Shown: positions 6,092 to 15,352, counted from the first letter of the stretch. The stretch is DNA of 20,288 nucleotides from an uncultured Alistipes sp. (GCA_900541585.1 UQKD01000034.1:1-20288); one strand, 5' to 3'. Numbers and translations: made by a program. Notes: a model not told the origin generated them from the letters alone.

Positions 6092-7816
6092 TTAAAACTC
6101 GTTTTCGACGGCTTTGAACAGCGCGACGTCCTCCGTCGTGGAGTTCATCACGTAGGTATAGGCCTCCGAAATCTTCGCCTCGGCCATTTTGCAGAACACG
6201 CGCGCCGAAGCGGCATACTCCCCGACCTGGCCGGCCTGACGGGCCAGCAGGTAGGCGATGATGATGTGTCCGGCGGTCTCCACCAGACGGCGGGCATGGA
6301 AATCCTTGAATCCGCAAACCTCCTTGTCGCCGGCCTCGACGCGGGCCTGCATCTCCGAGAACTTCACGGTCAGCTCCTTGAGCTTCGTAACCACGGGGCA
6401 CATGGCCTCCGGATAGCTCTCGGCGGCATAGCGCTCGATCTGCTCCAGGAACGTACCCTTCGTCACGGCGTTGATGGCCGCAACGACCTGCAGCTGCGAG
6501 GTTCCCTCGTAGATGTTCATGATGCGGGCGTCGCGGTAGAGGCGCTCGCAGGGATAGTCCTTCATGAAGCCCGAGCCGCCGTGGATCTGGATGGCGTCGT
6601 AGGCCAGCTGGTTGGCGTACTCCGACGAGAAGAGTTTCACCAGCGGGGTGAAGCCGTCGGCAAGGCGGTTGTAGAACTTCATCTCCTGGCGCTCCTCCCC
6701 CTCGAGCTGCCGCTCGTGGGCGATGTGGCCGTACTGCTTGTAGACCTCGACGAAACGCGCCGTCTCGTACAGCAGCGCGCGCACGCCCTGCACCTTGGCC
6801 TTCATGTTCGAGAGCATCTCCGAAACGGCGGCGAACCGGATGATCGGCTTGCCGAACTGGGCGCGCTCGTGGGCGTATTTCAGGCCCTCGCGGTAAGCGG
6901 CCTCGCAGAGACCCACCGACTGTGCGCCGATGCCCAGGCGGGCGGCGTTCATCAGCGACATCACATATTTGATAAGGCCCATCTTCCGGTCGCCGACCAG
7001 CTGCGCCGGGGCGTTCGTGAAGACCAGCTCGCACGTCGGCGATCCCTTGATGCCGAGCTTGTTCTCGATGCGGCGCACCTTCACGCCGCCGTCGCGCTTG
7101 TCATAGACCAACATCGAGAGGCCGCGGGCGTCGGTCGTACCCTCTTCGGTACGCGCCAGCACGAGCGAAACCTCGCCGTCGCCGTTGGTGATGAAACGTT
7201 TCACGCCGTTCAGCAGCCACGTCTGCTTCTCCTCCGACCAGGTGGCCTTGAGCATCACCGCACCGAGGTCCGAACCGGCGTCCGGCTCCGTGAGGTCCAT
7301 GGCGCACGTCGCACCCGCCGAAACCCAGGGCAAATATTTTTGCTTGAGTTCTTCGGAAGCAAATTCGTTCAGCGTCTCGGCGCAGTCCTGCAATCCCCAG
7401 ATGTTCTCGAAACTGGCGTCCGCACGGGCCACCATCTCGTTGGCCATCACGAAGCAGATGAGCGGGAAGTTCAGTCCGTCGTACTTGCGGGGGAGCGTCA
7501 TGCCGCTCAGCCCCGCGTCCACGACGGCCTTCATGTTCTCGACCGTACCCGAAGCGTACTCCACGTGGTCGCCGACGACCCGCGGGCCTTCGTGGTCCAC
7601 ACCCTCGGCGTTGGGGGCGATCACCTCGCCGCAGACCTCGCCGGCGATCTCCAGCACGCGGCGGTAGTTGTCCATCGCGTCGTCGAAATCCTGCGGTGCA
7701 TAGTCGTAGAGGTCCTTCTCCGCGAAACCGCGCTCTTTCAGCTCCACGATCTTGCGCATCAACGGATGCTGGAGGTGGAACTGCAAATCCTTGTTATCTG
7801 AAAAGAAATTAGCCAT
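6092..7816 (-). CDS. Acyl-CoA dehydrogenase, extended ~575-aa type
   Basis: A 574-aa flavoenzyme that oxidises an acyl-CoA to the 2-enoyl-CoA, or runs in reverse in fermenting anaerobes, exchanging electrons with EtfAB. The FAD/substrate signature CAMDLTEPDAGSDLGA is at 171-186, an RAQFGKPI segment at 318-325, IHGGSGFMKDYPCERLYRDAR at 411-431 (quoted loosely), and the catalytic base Glu437 in IYEGTS (435-440). The N-terminus has ~45 extra residues and the C-terminus ~130 helical residues beyond the 380-aa short-chain enzymes, as in the larger family with an extra C-terminal domain. It is last in the etfB-etfA-unknown-dehydrogenase operon, with 2 bases between it and the preceding gene. Chain length cannot be read from sequence; butyryl- or branched-chain-type substrates are possible. 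Confidence 0.93.
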   Translation of the reverse strand: MANFFSDNKDLQFHLQHPLMRKIVELKERGFAEKDLYDYAPQDFDDAMDNYRRVLEIAGEVCGEVIAPNAEGVDHEGPRVVGDHVEYASGTVENMKAVVDAGLSGMTLPRKYDGLNFPLICFVMANEMVARADASFENIWGLQDCAETLNEFASEELKQKYLPWVSAGATCAMDLTEPDAGSDLGAVMLKATWSEEKQTWLLNGVKRFITNGDGEVSLVLARTEEGTTDARGLSMLVYDKRDGGVKVRRIENKLGIKGSPTCELVFTNAPAQLVGDRKMGLIKYVMSLMNAARLGIGAQSVGLCEAAYREGLKYAHERAQFGKPIIRFAAVSEMLSNMKAKVQGVRALLYETARFVEVYKQYGHIAHERQLEGEERQEMKFYNRLADGFTPLVKLFSSEYANQLAYDAIQIHGGSGFMKDYPCERLYRDARIMNIYEGTSQLQVVAAINAVTKGTFLEQIERYAAESYPEAMCPVVTKLKELTVKFSEMQARVEAGDKEVCGFKDFHARRLVETAGHIIIAYLLARQAGQVGEYAASARVFCKMAEAKISEAYTYVMNSTTEDVALFKAVENEF

Positions 7817-7818
7817 AA

Positions 7819-8532
7819 TTAGTTGTTTTTAAGATTCGTAGGCTCCTGTTTTGGGGAAAATTCAATACCTATGACATAGAAGTGGGGAATGTTGCCGACA
7901 ATTTCGCTCGACAGGTCCGGCGCGATCTCGTTCTCACCGCAGAAACGGAACAGATTGTGCTCCGCATCGAACCACATCGAACCGTAAAAGACCAGAGGAA
8001 TGAACTTTCCGGCCTCGAACGAGTCGATCTCGAACGGACGGGTGCGATACTTGGTAAGCGTATAACCGCTCGACGAAGTCACGCTGCGGAGCTTGAGCCG
8101 CTGACTGGCCTCCCGCATCTCCGGGATACTGAAATTCAGCATCGCCGTCGAATCCGTCCCCGAAGGATAGAATCCGATCGTCAGTTTCTTCGCCAGCATG
8201 TAAATACCCGCCTGCGGATCAGCCATATCTTCGGGCAGGATTTCACCGCGCATCTCCTCGGGAAAATCGCTTACGAGCAGTTTGTTAGGCCCGCAGGGAA
8301 ACTTCCGGGAATGAATCTCCCCGCCCGATTCATACTCCTTGATATATACCGTCATGTCATAGCGGCCCGGTCCTTCGAGTAGTTCCGACAAGTCGAAACC
8401 GAACGCCTCGTAACCGGCGGCTTCCAGCAGAGAGCGGAAGTCGTCGAACCCGACAGGCCGGCTCTTGATCTGCTGTCCGGAAACGGATACAGTGAGAAGA
8501 ACCGTACAGATTACCGTCAGGAGCCTGCGCAT
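7819..8532 (-). CDS. Secreted protein of unknown function inside the etf operon (possibly DUF5041)
   Basis: A 237-aa protein with a Sec signal peptide: MRRLL, a hydrophobic run, and probable cleavage after VSVSG near residue 19, with no lipobox Cys. The mature part has mixed strand/helix character and no catalytic motif I recognise. Notable segments are FDDFRSLLEAAGYEAFGFDLSELL near the N-terminus, MTVYIKEYESGGEI, and FIPLVFYGSMWFDAEHNLFRF near residue 190 (all quoted loosely). I have a weak memory of a Bacteroidota family, DUF5041, with similar text. It starts 2 bases after etfA ends and stops 2 bases before the acyl-CoA dehydrogenase starts, so co-expression is near certain, yet its product leaves the cytoplasm where the neighbours act. 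Confidence 0.82.
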   Translation of the reverse strand: MRRLLTVICTVLLTVSVSGQQIKSRPVGFDDFRSLLEAAGYEAFGFDLSELLEGPGRYDMTVYIKEYESGGEIHSRKFPCGPNKLLVSDFPEEMRGEILPEDMADPQAGIYMLAKKLTIGFYPSGTDSTAMLNFSIPEMREASQRLKLRSVTSSSGYTLTKYRTRPFEIDSFEAGKFIPLVFYGSMWFDAEHNLFRFCGENEIAPDLSSEIVGNIPHFYVIGIEFSPKQEPTNLKNN

Positions 8533-8534
8533 CG

Positions 8535-9554
8535 CTATTTCGAGTTTTGTTTGTAGTATTTGATCATCTTGGGGATAATCTCGTTGACATCGCCCGTGAT
8601 GGCGTAGTCGGCGATCTTGTTGATCGGGGCCTCGGGGTCCGAGTTGATCGAGATGACCATCGACGACTGGTCCATGCCGGCCGTGTGCTGGATCTGGCCC
8701 GAAATGCCGCAGGCGATGTAGAGCTTCGGACGCACCGTGACGCCCGTCTGGCCCACCTGGCGCGCATGCTCCGTGAAGCCCGCGTCGACAGCGGCGCGGC
8801 TGGCGCCCACTTCGCCACCCAATACGTCGGCCAGTTCATGCACCAGCCTGAAGTTCTCCCTGGAACCCATACCGTAGCCGCCGGCGACGATGATGCCTGC
8901 GCCCTTGATGTCGATTTTGCGCTCCTCGATCTGGCGGTCGATGATCTTCACCGCCAGGTCCGCGTCCTTGACGAATTTCTTCCAGTCGATCGCCTTCACC
9001 TCGCCCGCTCCGGGCTGTGCGGCGTACTCCTTGCGCATCACGCCCTCGCGGACGGTGGCCATCTGCGGACGGTGGTCGGGGTTGACGATCGTGGCGATGA
9101 TGTTGCCGCCGAAGGCCGGGCGGATCTGATAGAGGAGGTTCTTATACTCCGTGCCCGTCTTGGCGTCCTTGTGGTCGCCGATTTCGAGCTGCGTGCAGTC
9201 GGCCGTCAGACCGCTGTGCAGGGCCGAAGATACGCGGGGTGCGAAGTCGCGGCCCACGGGCGTGGCGCCGAACAGCGCGATCTGGGGCTTCTCCTGCCCG
9301 ATCAGACCGCACAGGACCGCCGTGTGGGGCAGCGTGCGGAACGGGGAAAACAACTGGTCATCGGCGACCCAGACCGTATCGGTCCCGTATTTGGCCAGTT
9401 CCTTTTCGATGCCGGCGAGGTTGTGGCCCAGCACGACGGCTTCGAGTTTCACACCGAGCGTCGTGGCCAGTTCGCGGCCTTTGGTAAGCAGTTCGAGACT
9501 CACGTCGGCGACCTTGCCGCCCTCCATCTCGATATATACGAATATGTTGTTCAT
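8535..9554 (-). CDS. etfA: Electron transfer flavoprotein, alpha subunit
   Basis: A 339-aa FAD-binding subunit of the EtfAB heterodimer that shuttles electrons to or from the acyl-CoA dehydrogenase. The N-terminal half has the adenine-nucleotide-hydrolase-like fold, with GRDFAPRVSSALHSGLTADC at 101-120. The C-terminal FAD domain is textbook: GASRAAVDAGF (250-260), QVGQTGVTV (266-274), YIACGISGQIQH (279-290), AGM (292-294) and the NSDPEAPI loop (304-311). It follows etfB by 12 bases and precedes the secreted unknown gene by 2, so it is the second gene of a four-gene operon. The complete family motifs and normal length indicate a functional gene. Confidence 0.96.
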   Translation of the reverse strand: MNNIFVYIEMEGGKVADVSLELLTKGRELATTLGVKLEAVVLGHNLAGIEKELAKYGTDTVWVADDQLFSPFRTLPHTAVLCGLIGQEKPQIALFGATPVGRDFAPRVSSALHSGLTADCTQLEIGDHKDAKTGTEYKNLLYQIRPAFGGNIIATIVNPDHRPQMATVREGVMRKEYAAQPGAGEVKAIDWKKFVKDADLAVKIIDRQIEERKIDIKGAGIIVAGGYGMGSRENFRLVHELADVLGGEVGASRAAVDAGFTEHARQVGQTGVTVRPKLYIACGISGQIQHTAGMDQSSMVISINSDPEAPINKIADYAITGDVNEIIPKMIKYYKQNSK

Positions 9555-9566
9555 CTCCGGAGCGTA

Positions 9567-10448
9567 TTAACCGAGCGTGTGGCTCGCAATCAGTTCAACC
9601 ATAAGTTCATTGATGTCATTGTCGGCGGCGGTGAGTTTCTTGGCCTCCTTGGCGGCGAAAACCACGTTCTCGATCTTTTTGACCTTCGTGGGCGAACCCT
9701 GGAGGCCGAGCTGTGCGGGATCGGGATCGACGTCGGCGGCGGCCCACTCCACGATCCGGAGGTACTCCTTCGCGGCGGCGCGCTGCGCGGCGGGCGACTC
9801 GGGAGCCGCGGCGATCTCCGAACCGGCCAGCGCGCCCTTGTACTTCATCACGCGCTTGGCGTTGCGCGGACGGCACTCGGCGGCCGAGGCGTTGACCGTC
9901 ACAACGGCCGGAATCGGGCACTCGACGACCTCCGTGCCGTGCTCCAGGCGGCGCTTGATGACCAGCGCGCCTTCGCGGACTTCGAGAATCTCCTCGGCAT
10001 AGGTCACCTGCGGAAGGCCGAGTTTCTCGGCGACCTGCGGGCCTACCTGCGCCGTGTCGCCGTCGATGGCCTGACGGCCTGCGAAGATCACGTCGGGGGC
10101 GATTTTCTTCAGCGCGCACGAAAGGGCGTAGGAGGTGGCCAGCGTGTCCGAACCGGCGAACTCGCGGCCCGAAAGCAGGTAGCCGCCGTCGGCCCCGCGG
10201 AACATCGCGTCGCGGATGATGTCGGCGGCGCGCTGCGGACCCATCGTAAGGATATGGACCGTGGAACCTTCGACGCGGTCCTTGAGCCGCAGGGCGGCTT
10301 CGAGCGCATTGAGGTCCTCGGGATTGAAGATGGCCGGAAGCGCCGCGCGGTTGACCGTCCCTTCGGGGGTCATCGCGTCCTTGCCTACGTTGCGGGTATC
10401 GGGAACCTGCTTGGCCAAAACGAGAATTTTAAGGTTTTGTTGTTGCAT
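9567..10448 (-). CDS. etfB: Electron transfer flavoprotein, beta subunit (bifurcating-like motif)
   Basis: A 293-aa partner of EtfA and the first gene of the operon, starting at the ATG at 10448. Family landmarks are the N-terminal ILVLAKQVPD (8-17), NPEDLNALEAALRLKD (42-57), LTMGP (67-71) and GRQAIDGDTAQVGPQVAEKL at 124-143. In mitochondrial-type EtfB the equivalent loop reads GKQAIDDDCNQTG and binds AMP. The DGDTAQVGP form is the one I recall from anaerobic Bcd-linked and other bifurcating ETFs, in which a second FAD replaces AMP. This suggests, but does not prove, flavin-based electron bifurcation with NADH, ferredoxin and an acyl/enoyl-CoA couple. Upstream is a 273-base gap; I found no convincing -7 box. 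Confidence 0.95.
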   Translation of the reverse strand: MQQQNLKILVLAKQVPDTRNVGKDAMTPEGTVNRAALPAIFNPEDLNALEAALRLKDRVEGSTVHILTMGPQRAADIIRDAMFRGADGGYLLSGREFAGSDTLATSYALSCALKKIAPDVIFAGRQAIDGDTAQVGPQVAEKLGLPQVTYAEEILEVREGALVIKRRLEHGTEVVECPIPAVVTVNASAAECRPRNAKRVMKYKGALAGSEIAAAPESPAAQRAAAKEYLRIVEWAAADVDPDPAQLGLQGSPTKVKKIENVVFAAKEAKKLTAADNDINELMVELIASHTLG

Positions 10449-10503
10449 ATAAGTTAAGTATGTTACAATTATTGTCTGTCATTTTTCTGTCGAGCGTCGT
10501 TAT

Positions 10504-10520
10504 CGCGGCGTTCCGCCGCG
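10504..10520. repeat. GC hairpin upstream of etfB
   Basis: CGCGGCG (10504-10510) pairs with CGCCGCG (10514-10520) around a TTC loop, a 7-bp perfect stem. There is no good T-tract. It lies in the 273-base gap between purA and etfB, next to a second hairpin at 10547-10564. Confidence 0.5.
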
Positions 10521-10532
10521 TTTACAAGTCTG

Positions 10533-10570
10533 ACCCTCCCCTAAATCCCCTCCTCGCGGAGGGGACTTGT
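10533..10570. repeat. REP-like intergenic palindrome (CCCCTCC/GGAGGGG)
   Basis: CCCCTCC (10547-10553) pairs with GGAGGGG (10558-10564) around TCGC, preceded by ACCCTCCCCTAAAT, which nearly repeats the left arm, and followed by ACTTG. Dispersed intergenic units of this CTCCCCTAAATCCCCTCC...GGAGGGGACTT kind are, to my memory, common in Bacteroidota genomes. Only one copy is present here, so repeat status is inferred. Confidence 0.5.
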
Positions 10571-10713
10571 CGCGACGCAGCCGGATTGTCAGCCGTAATA
10601 CGGACGGAAATTACGCAAAAACGGCACAGCGCAACACCCCTAAAACCCGGCTTTTCAAGCGGGCGGGAGCGCGGAACCGAACGATAGCAAAACGACCTGC
10701 CGTCGTCCCAGAA

Positions 10714-10730
10714 ACCCGTTCTTAACGGGT
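10714..10730 (-). terminator. Hairpin across the purA stop codon
   Basis: ACCCGTT (10714-10720) pairs with AACGGGT (10724-10730) around CTT. The purA stop (10722-10724) sits in the loop and stem base. On the minus strand only a short TTTC follows the stem, so termination would be weak. Confidence 0.4.
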
Positions 10731-11987
10731 GATGGTTTCGCCGCGGTCGGGTCCCACGGAAATGATCTTCACGGGGACGCCCGTCTGCCGCTCGATGAAC
10801 TCCACGTAGCGCTTGAACGCCTCGGGGAACTCCTCGTAGCTGCCGTACCGGCGCAGGTCGCATTTCCAGCCCTCGAACTCGGTGTAGACCGGGCGGAGGT
10901 CGTCGGTGATCTCATAGGGGAATTCCGAAGTGCTGCGGCCGCCGATCTCGTAGGCCGTGGCCACCTTGATCGTGTCGAAATCGTTCATCACGTCGGATTT
11001 CATCATGATCAGCTGCGTCACGCCGTTAATCATGATCGAATATTTCAAGGCCACCATGTCCAGCCATCCGCAGCGGCGCTTGCGGCCCGTCACGGCGCCG
11101 AACTCATGGCCTACGCGGCACAGTTCGTCGCCCGTCTCGTCAAACAGTTCCGTGGGAAACGGTCCGCTGCCCACGCGCGTACAATAGGCCTTGAAAATGC
11201 CGAAGACCTCGCCGATGCGGTTCGGGGCGACGCCCAGTCCGGTACAGACGCCCGCACAAACGGTGTTCGACGAGGTGACGAACGGATAGGAACCGAAATC
11301 CACGTCGAGCAGCGTGCCCTGTGCGCCTTCGGCCAGGATCGACTTGTTCTGCGCGAGGCAGTCGTTGACGAAATATTCGCTGTCGATGATGTGGAAGCGG
11401 CGGAGGTACTTCACCGCCTCGAACCACTGCTTCTCCAGTTCGGTGATGTCATATTGGTAACCGAGGCTTTTCAAAATCTTCTCGTGGCGCGCCTTGGCCG
11501 CAGCGTAGATGCTTTCGAAATCGGGACTCAACAGATCCCCGACGCGCATGCCGTTGCGGCTCACCTTGTCGGTATAGGTGGGACCGATGCCCTTGCCCGT
11601 CGTGCCGATCTTGGCGCTGCCCTTCGCCGCCTCGTACGCAGCGTCGAGCATGCGGTGGGTGGGCAGGATCAGGTGGGCTTTCTTCGAGATGCAAAGCTGT
11701 TTGGTCAGATCGTGGCCGCTGGCAGCCAGCGCTTCGGCCTCCTCGCGGAAGAGGATGGCGTCGATCACCACGCCGTTGCCGATGATGTTGGTCTTGCCGC
11801 CCTGGAAAATGCCCGAAGGAATCGAGCGGAGCACGTATTTCTCGCCGTTGAATTCCAACGTGTGACCGGCATTGGGACCGCCCTGGAAACGGGCCACCAC
11901 CTCGTAACGGGGCGTCAGCACGTCCACGACCTTCCCTTTGCCCTCGTCACCCCATTGCAGGCCGAGGATAACGTCAACTTTTTTCAT
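10722..11987 (-). CDS. purA: Adenylosuccinate synthetase
   Basis: A 421-aa cytoplasmic enzyme that joins IMP and aspartate using GTP, the first committed step to AMP. The start MKKVDVILGLQWGDEGKGK contains the GTP/phosphate loop GDEGKGK (13-19) with catalytic Asp13, and catalytic His41 follows in GPNAGHT. GTTGKGIGP and TYTDK are present further on, and the end matches the family (VGPDRGETI). I chose the ATG at 11987 rather than the in-frame one at 12035: the latter overlaps the -7 promoter box, and the shorter form has the normal family length. It is probably monocistronic, with a promoter at 12033-12065 and a hairpin across its stop codon. Confidence 0.97.
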   Translation of the reverse strand: MKKVDVILGLQWGDEGKGKVVDVLTPRYEVVARFQGGPNAGHTLEFNGEKYVLRSIPSGIFQGGKTNIIGNGVVIDAILFREEAEALAASGHDLTKQLCISKKAHLILPTHRMLDAAYEAAKGSAKIGTTGKGIGPTYTDKVSRNGMRVGDLLSPDFESIYAAAKARHEKILKSLGYQYDITELEKQWFEAVKYLRRFHIIDSEYFVNDCLAQNKSILAEGAQGTLLDVDFGSYPFVTSSNTVCAGVCTGLGVAPNRIGEVFGIFKAYCTRVGSGPFPTELFDETGDELCRVGHEFGAVTGRKRRCGWLDMVALKYSIMINGVTQLIMMKSDVMNDFDTIKVATAYEIGGRSTSEFPYEITDDLRPVYTEFEGWKCDLRRYGSYEEFPEAFKRYVEFIERQTGVPVKIISVGPDRGETITR

Positions 11988-12032
11988 TGTATCCGGTTCT
12001 GTTTTATGTTTGCAAAAGACATTTTTTGCATC

Positions 12033-12065
12033 CAAAGGTACGAATTATTATCCGAAACGCCCAAG
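12033..12065 (-). promoter_or_regulatory. Promoter of purA
   Basis: The minus strand reads TACCTTTG at 12033-12040, an exact TAnnTTTG match, with TTGG at 12062-12065 as a one-mismatch -33 element after a 21-base spacer. The box is 45 bases upstream of the purA ATG at 11987 and rules out the longer in-frame start at 12035. Confidence 0.6.
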
Positions 12066-12095
12066 CCGTGCGGCGGACTTTTCAACAAATTATAA

Positions 12096-12121
12096 AGAAA
12101 AACCGTCCGGAAAGGACGGTG
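12096..12121 (-). terminator. Intrinsic terminator after the LRR lipoprotein gene
   Basis: ACCGTCC (12103-12109) pairs with GGACGGT (12115-12121) around GGAAA. On the minus strand the stem runs into TTTTTCTTTA, a good T-tract. It lies about 100 bases after the stop at 12222 and just upstream of the purA promoter. Confidence 0.8.
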
Positions 12122-12221
12122 TTTTGTCGAAAAAGGGAAAACAATGCGTCCAAAAGCGGAGCCGCTCCATCCGGAACGAAAGTCCTCCCAACGGCCCGGC
12201 GGGTCGTTTCCTGCCGTGAAA

Positions 12222-12830
12222 TCAGTTGCGGACGAGCTCGGTCGGACCGTTGAAGCCGACGTTCTGCGAGGCGAGGCAGTAAACCGTCGCAAGGGCAGGA
12301 TTGCCGCGCACGTCGGCACGCAGCCCCGAGGCGCAGGAGGTCAGATCCAGCGCCCCCGCAAGGGCATTGTCCGGGCAAAGAAGCGTTGCGAGCGAGGCGT
12401 TCGACTGCAGGTCGAGGCGCGGCAGCGAGTTGCCGCCGCAATCGAGGTACGTGAGGCCGCGCAGGCCGTTCACGTCGAGCGACACGAGGTCGTTGTCCGA
12501 GCAGTCGAGCCATTCGAGGCGCGTCATCGTGACGTCCAGCTGCGTGAGCGCGTTGCCCCGGCAATCGAGCCGTTCCAGACGCGAGAACTCCTTCAGGTCG
12601 GAGAGCGACGCGATGCCCCGTTCCGGGCACTCCATGCCGCGGACACGCTGCGCCTCGTAGCGCGAGATGCGTCCGTCGCCATCGACGTCGAATGCGCCCA
12701 GGCAGTAGGCCTCGAACGCCTTGTCGTAAAATGTCAGGTAGATGTACTTGTTCTCCTCGTCGCGCTCGTCCTCGGCAAGGCCGCAGGCCGTCGAGAGCAG
12801 TACGAGCAGGGCGGGAAGGGCGCGAACCAT
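12222..12830 (-). CDS. Lipoprotein with EF-hand loop and leucine-rich repeats
   Basis: A 202-aa predicted lipoprotein: a short hydrophobic signal ending LLSTAC, with lipid-acceptor Cys16 (the -3 position is Ser, a relaxed lipobox). DVDGDGRISRYE at 47-58 is a canonical 12-residue EF-hand loop with Asp47, Asp49, Asp51 and Glu58 as calcium ligands. Residues ~70-190 hold about five leucine-rich repeats of the form LxxLDCxxNxLxxLD (for example RLERLDCRGNALTQLD, RLEWLDCSDNDLVSLD, GLTYLDCGGNSLPRLD). Nearly every repeat keeps a Cys at the same place. Such internalin-like LRR lipoproteins are probably surface or periplasmic binding proteins; the ligand is unknown. It starts 8 bases after the acidic 111-aa gene and is probably co-transcribed with it. 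Confidence 0.82.
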   Translation of the reverse strand: MVRALPALLVLLSTACGLAEDERDEENKYIYLTFYDKAFEAYCLGAFDVDGDGRISRYEAQRVRGMECPERGIASLSDLKEFSRLERLDCRGNALTQLDVTMTRLEWLDCSDNDLVSLDVNGLRGLTYLDCGGNSLPRLDLQSNASLATLLCPDNALAGALDLTSCASGLRADVRGNPALATVYCLASQNVGFNGPTELVRN

Positions 12831-12838
12831 AGGCAGCG

Positions 12839-13174
12839 TCAGATATTCACGTCGTCGTCCGAAGCGTCCGAAACATCCGAGCTGTCGTCGTCGCCCTGAA
12901 TGTCGTCGGCTCCCTTGATCTCGTCGTCGTAATAGTCCTTATCGTCGTCTTCGTGCGAATTGTCGTCGATCTTCACGTCGACCTTCACCATGTAAGCGAT
13001 CTCGTCCGTATCATAGGGGACGGCATAGAAAAAATCGCCGTTGGGTTTGTCGACACGGATCATCGCATCGGTGAACCCCAGCGGGTATTTCGCCTTCACA
13101 GCCTCCTGCAACTCGGGGCTGAGGTTATGAAAACTCGTCGCAATATGTTTCTTCACGATATTCTGTTTAGCCAT
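12839..13174 (-). CDS. Conserved-looking 111-aa protein with acidic tail, function unknown
   Basis: A 111-aa protein without signal peptide or membrane segment. I set the start at the ATG at 13174 (MAKQNIVKKH), which follows an AT-rich promoter-like region. An open frame continues upstream, but only as antisense to the DNA ligase gene. Residues 1-70 are a compact basic-to-neutral domain (HIATSFHNLSPELQEAVKAKYP, then DKPNGDFFYAVPYDTDEIAYMVKVDVKIDD, quoted loosely). Residues 71-111 are strongly acidic, with about half Asp/Glu and DDDKDYYDDEIKGADD as the core. I recall similar short proteins in other Bacteroidota but no named family. An acidic tail could bind basic proteins or metals; that is speculation. 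It is divergent from ligA and followed by the LRR lipoprotein gene. Confidence 0.82.
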   Translation of the reverse strand: MAKQNIVKKHIATSFHNLSPELQEAVKAKYPLGFTDAMIRVDKPNGDFFYAVPYDTDEIAYMVKVDVKIDDNSHEDDDKDYYDDEIKGADDIQGDDDSSDVSDASDDDVNI

Positions 13175-13196
13175 GTTAGTGTCTCGAAATTTTTTG

Positions 13197-13204
13197 CAAT
13201 TATA
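13197..13204 (-). promoter_or_regulatory. Possible -7 box for the acidic 111-aa gene
   Basis: The minus strand reads TATAATTG, one mismatch from TAnnTTTG, 22 bases before the ATG at 13174. No -33 partner is clear. The divergent region 13175-13324 is very AT-rich compared with the coding DNA around it. Confidence 0.33.
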
Positions 13205-13236
13205 AGCAAAATTTGAATATCGCACCACATCTGCAA

Positions 13237-13256
13237 TTTTTTTTTGCATTTTTTTT
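13237..13256. other. Two phased T-tracts in the ligA divergent promoter region
   Basis: Nine T residues (13237-13245) and eight T residues (13249-13256) are each preceded by TGCA or TGCAA. Their centres are about 11.5 bases apart, near one helical turn, so this could be intrinsically curved or upstream-activating DNA. No protein site is recognisable. Confidence 0.4.
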
Positions 13257-13297
13257 GATTTTACACCAAATTCACCCGTTGTTAAAGACAAAATATG

Positions 13298-15352
<2,055 letters not shown>

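Noticed and set aside
6086..7801. 571-codon plus-strand frame antisense to the acyl-CoA dehydrogenase gene
   Set aside because: Composition is typical of the complement of GC-rich coding DNA (His, Leu, Arg and Val in excess); no motif, and the opposite strand has a complete dehydrogenase.
8547..10457. 636-codon plus-strand frame antisense to etfA and etfB
   Set aside because: It runs opposite two genes with complete ETF motifs and spans the gap between them; low-complexity Arg/Val/Asp composition.
11988..12035. Longer purA start at 12035
   Set aside because: That ATG overlaps an exact -7 promoter box, so it would not be in the transcript, and family proteins begin at the MKKVDVILG start.
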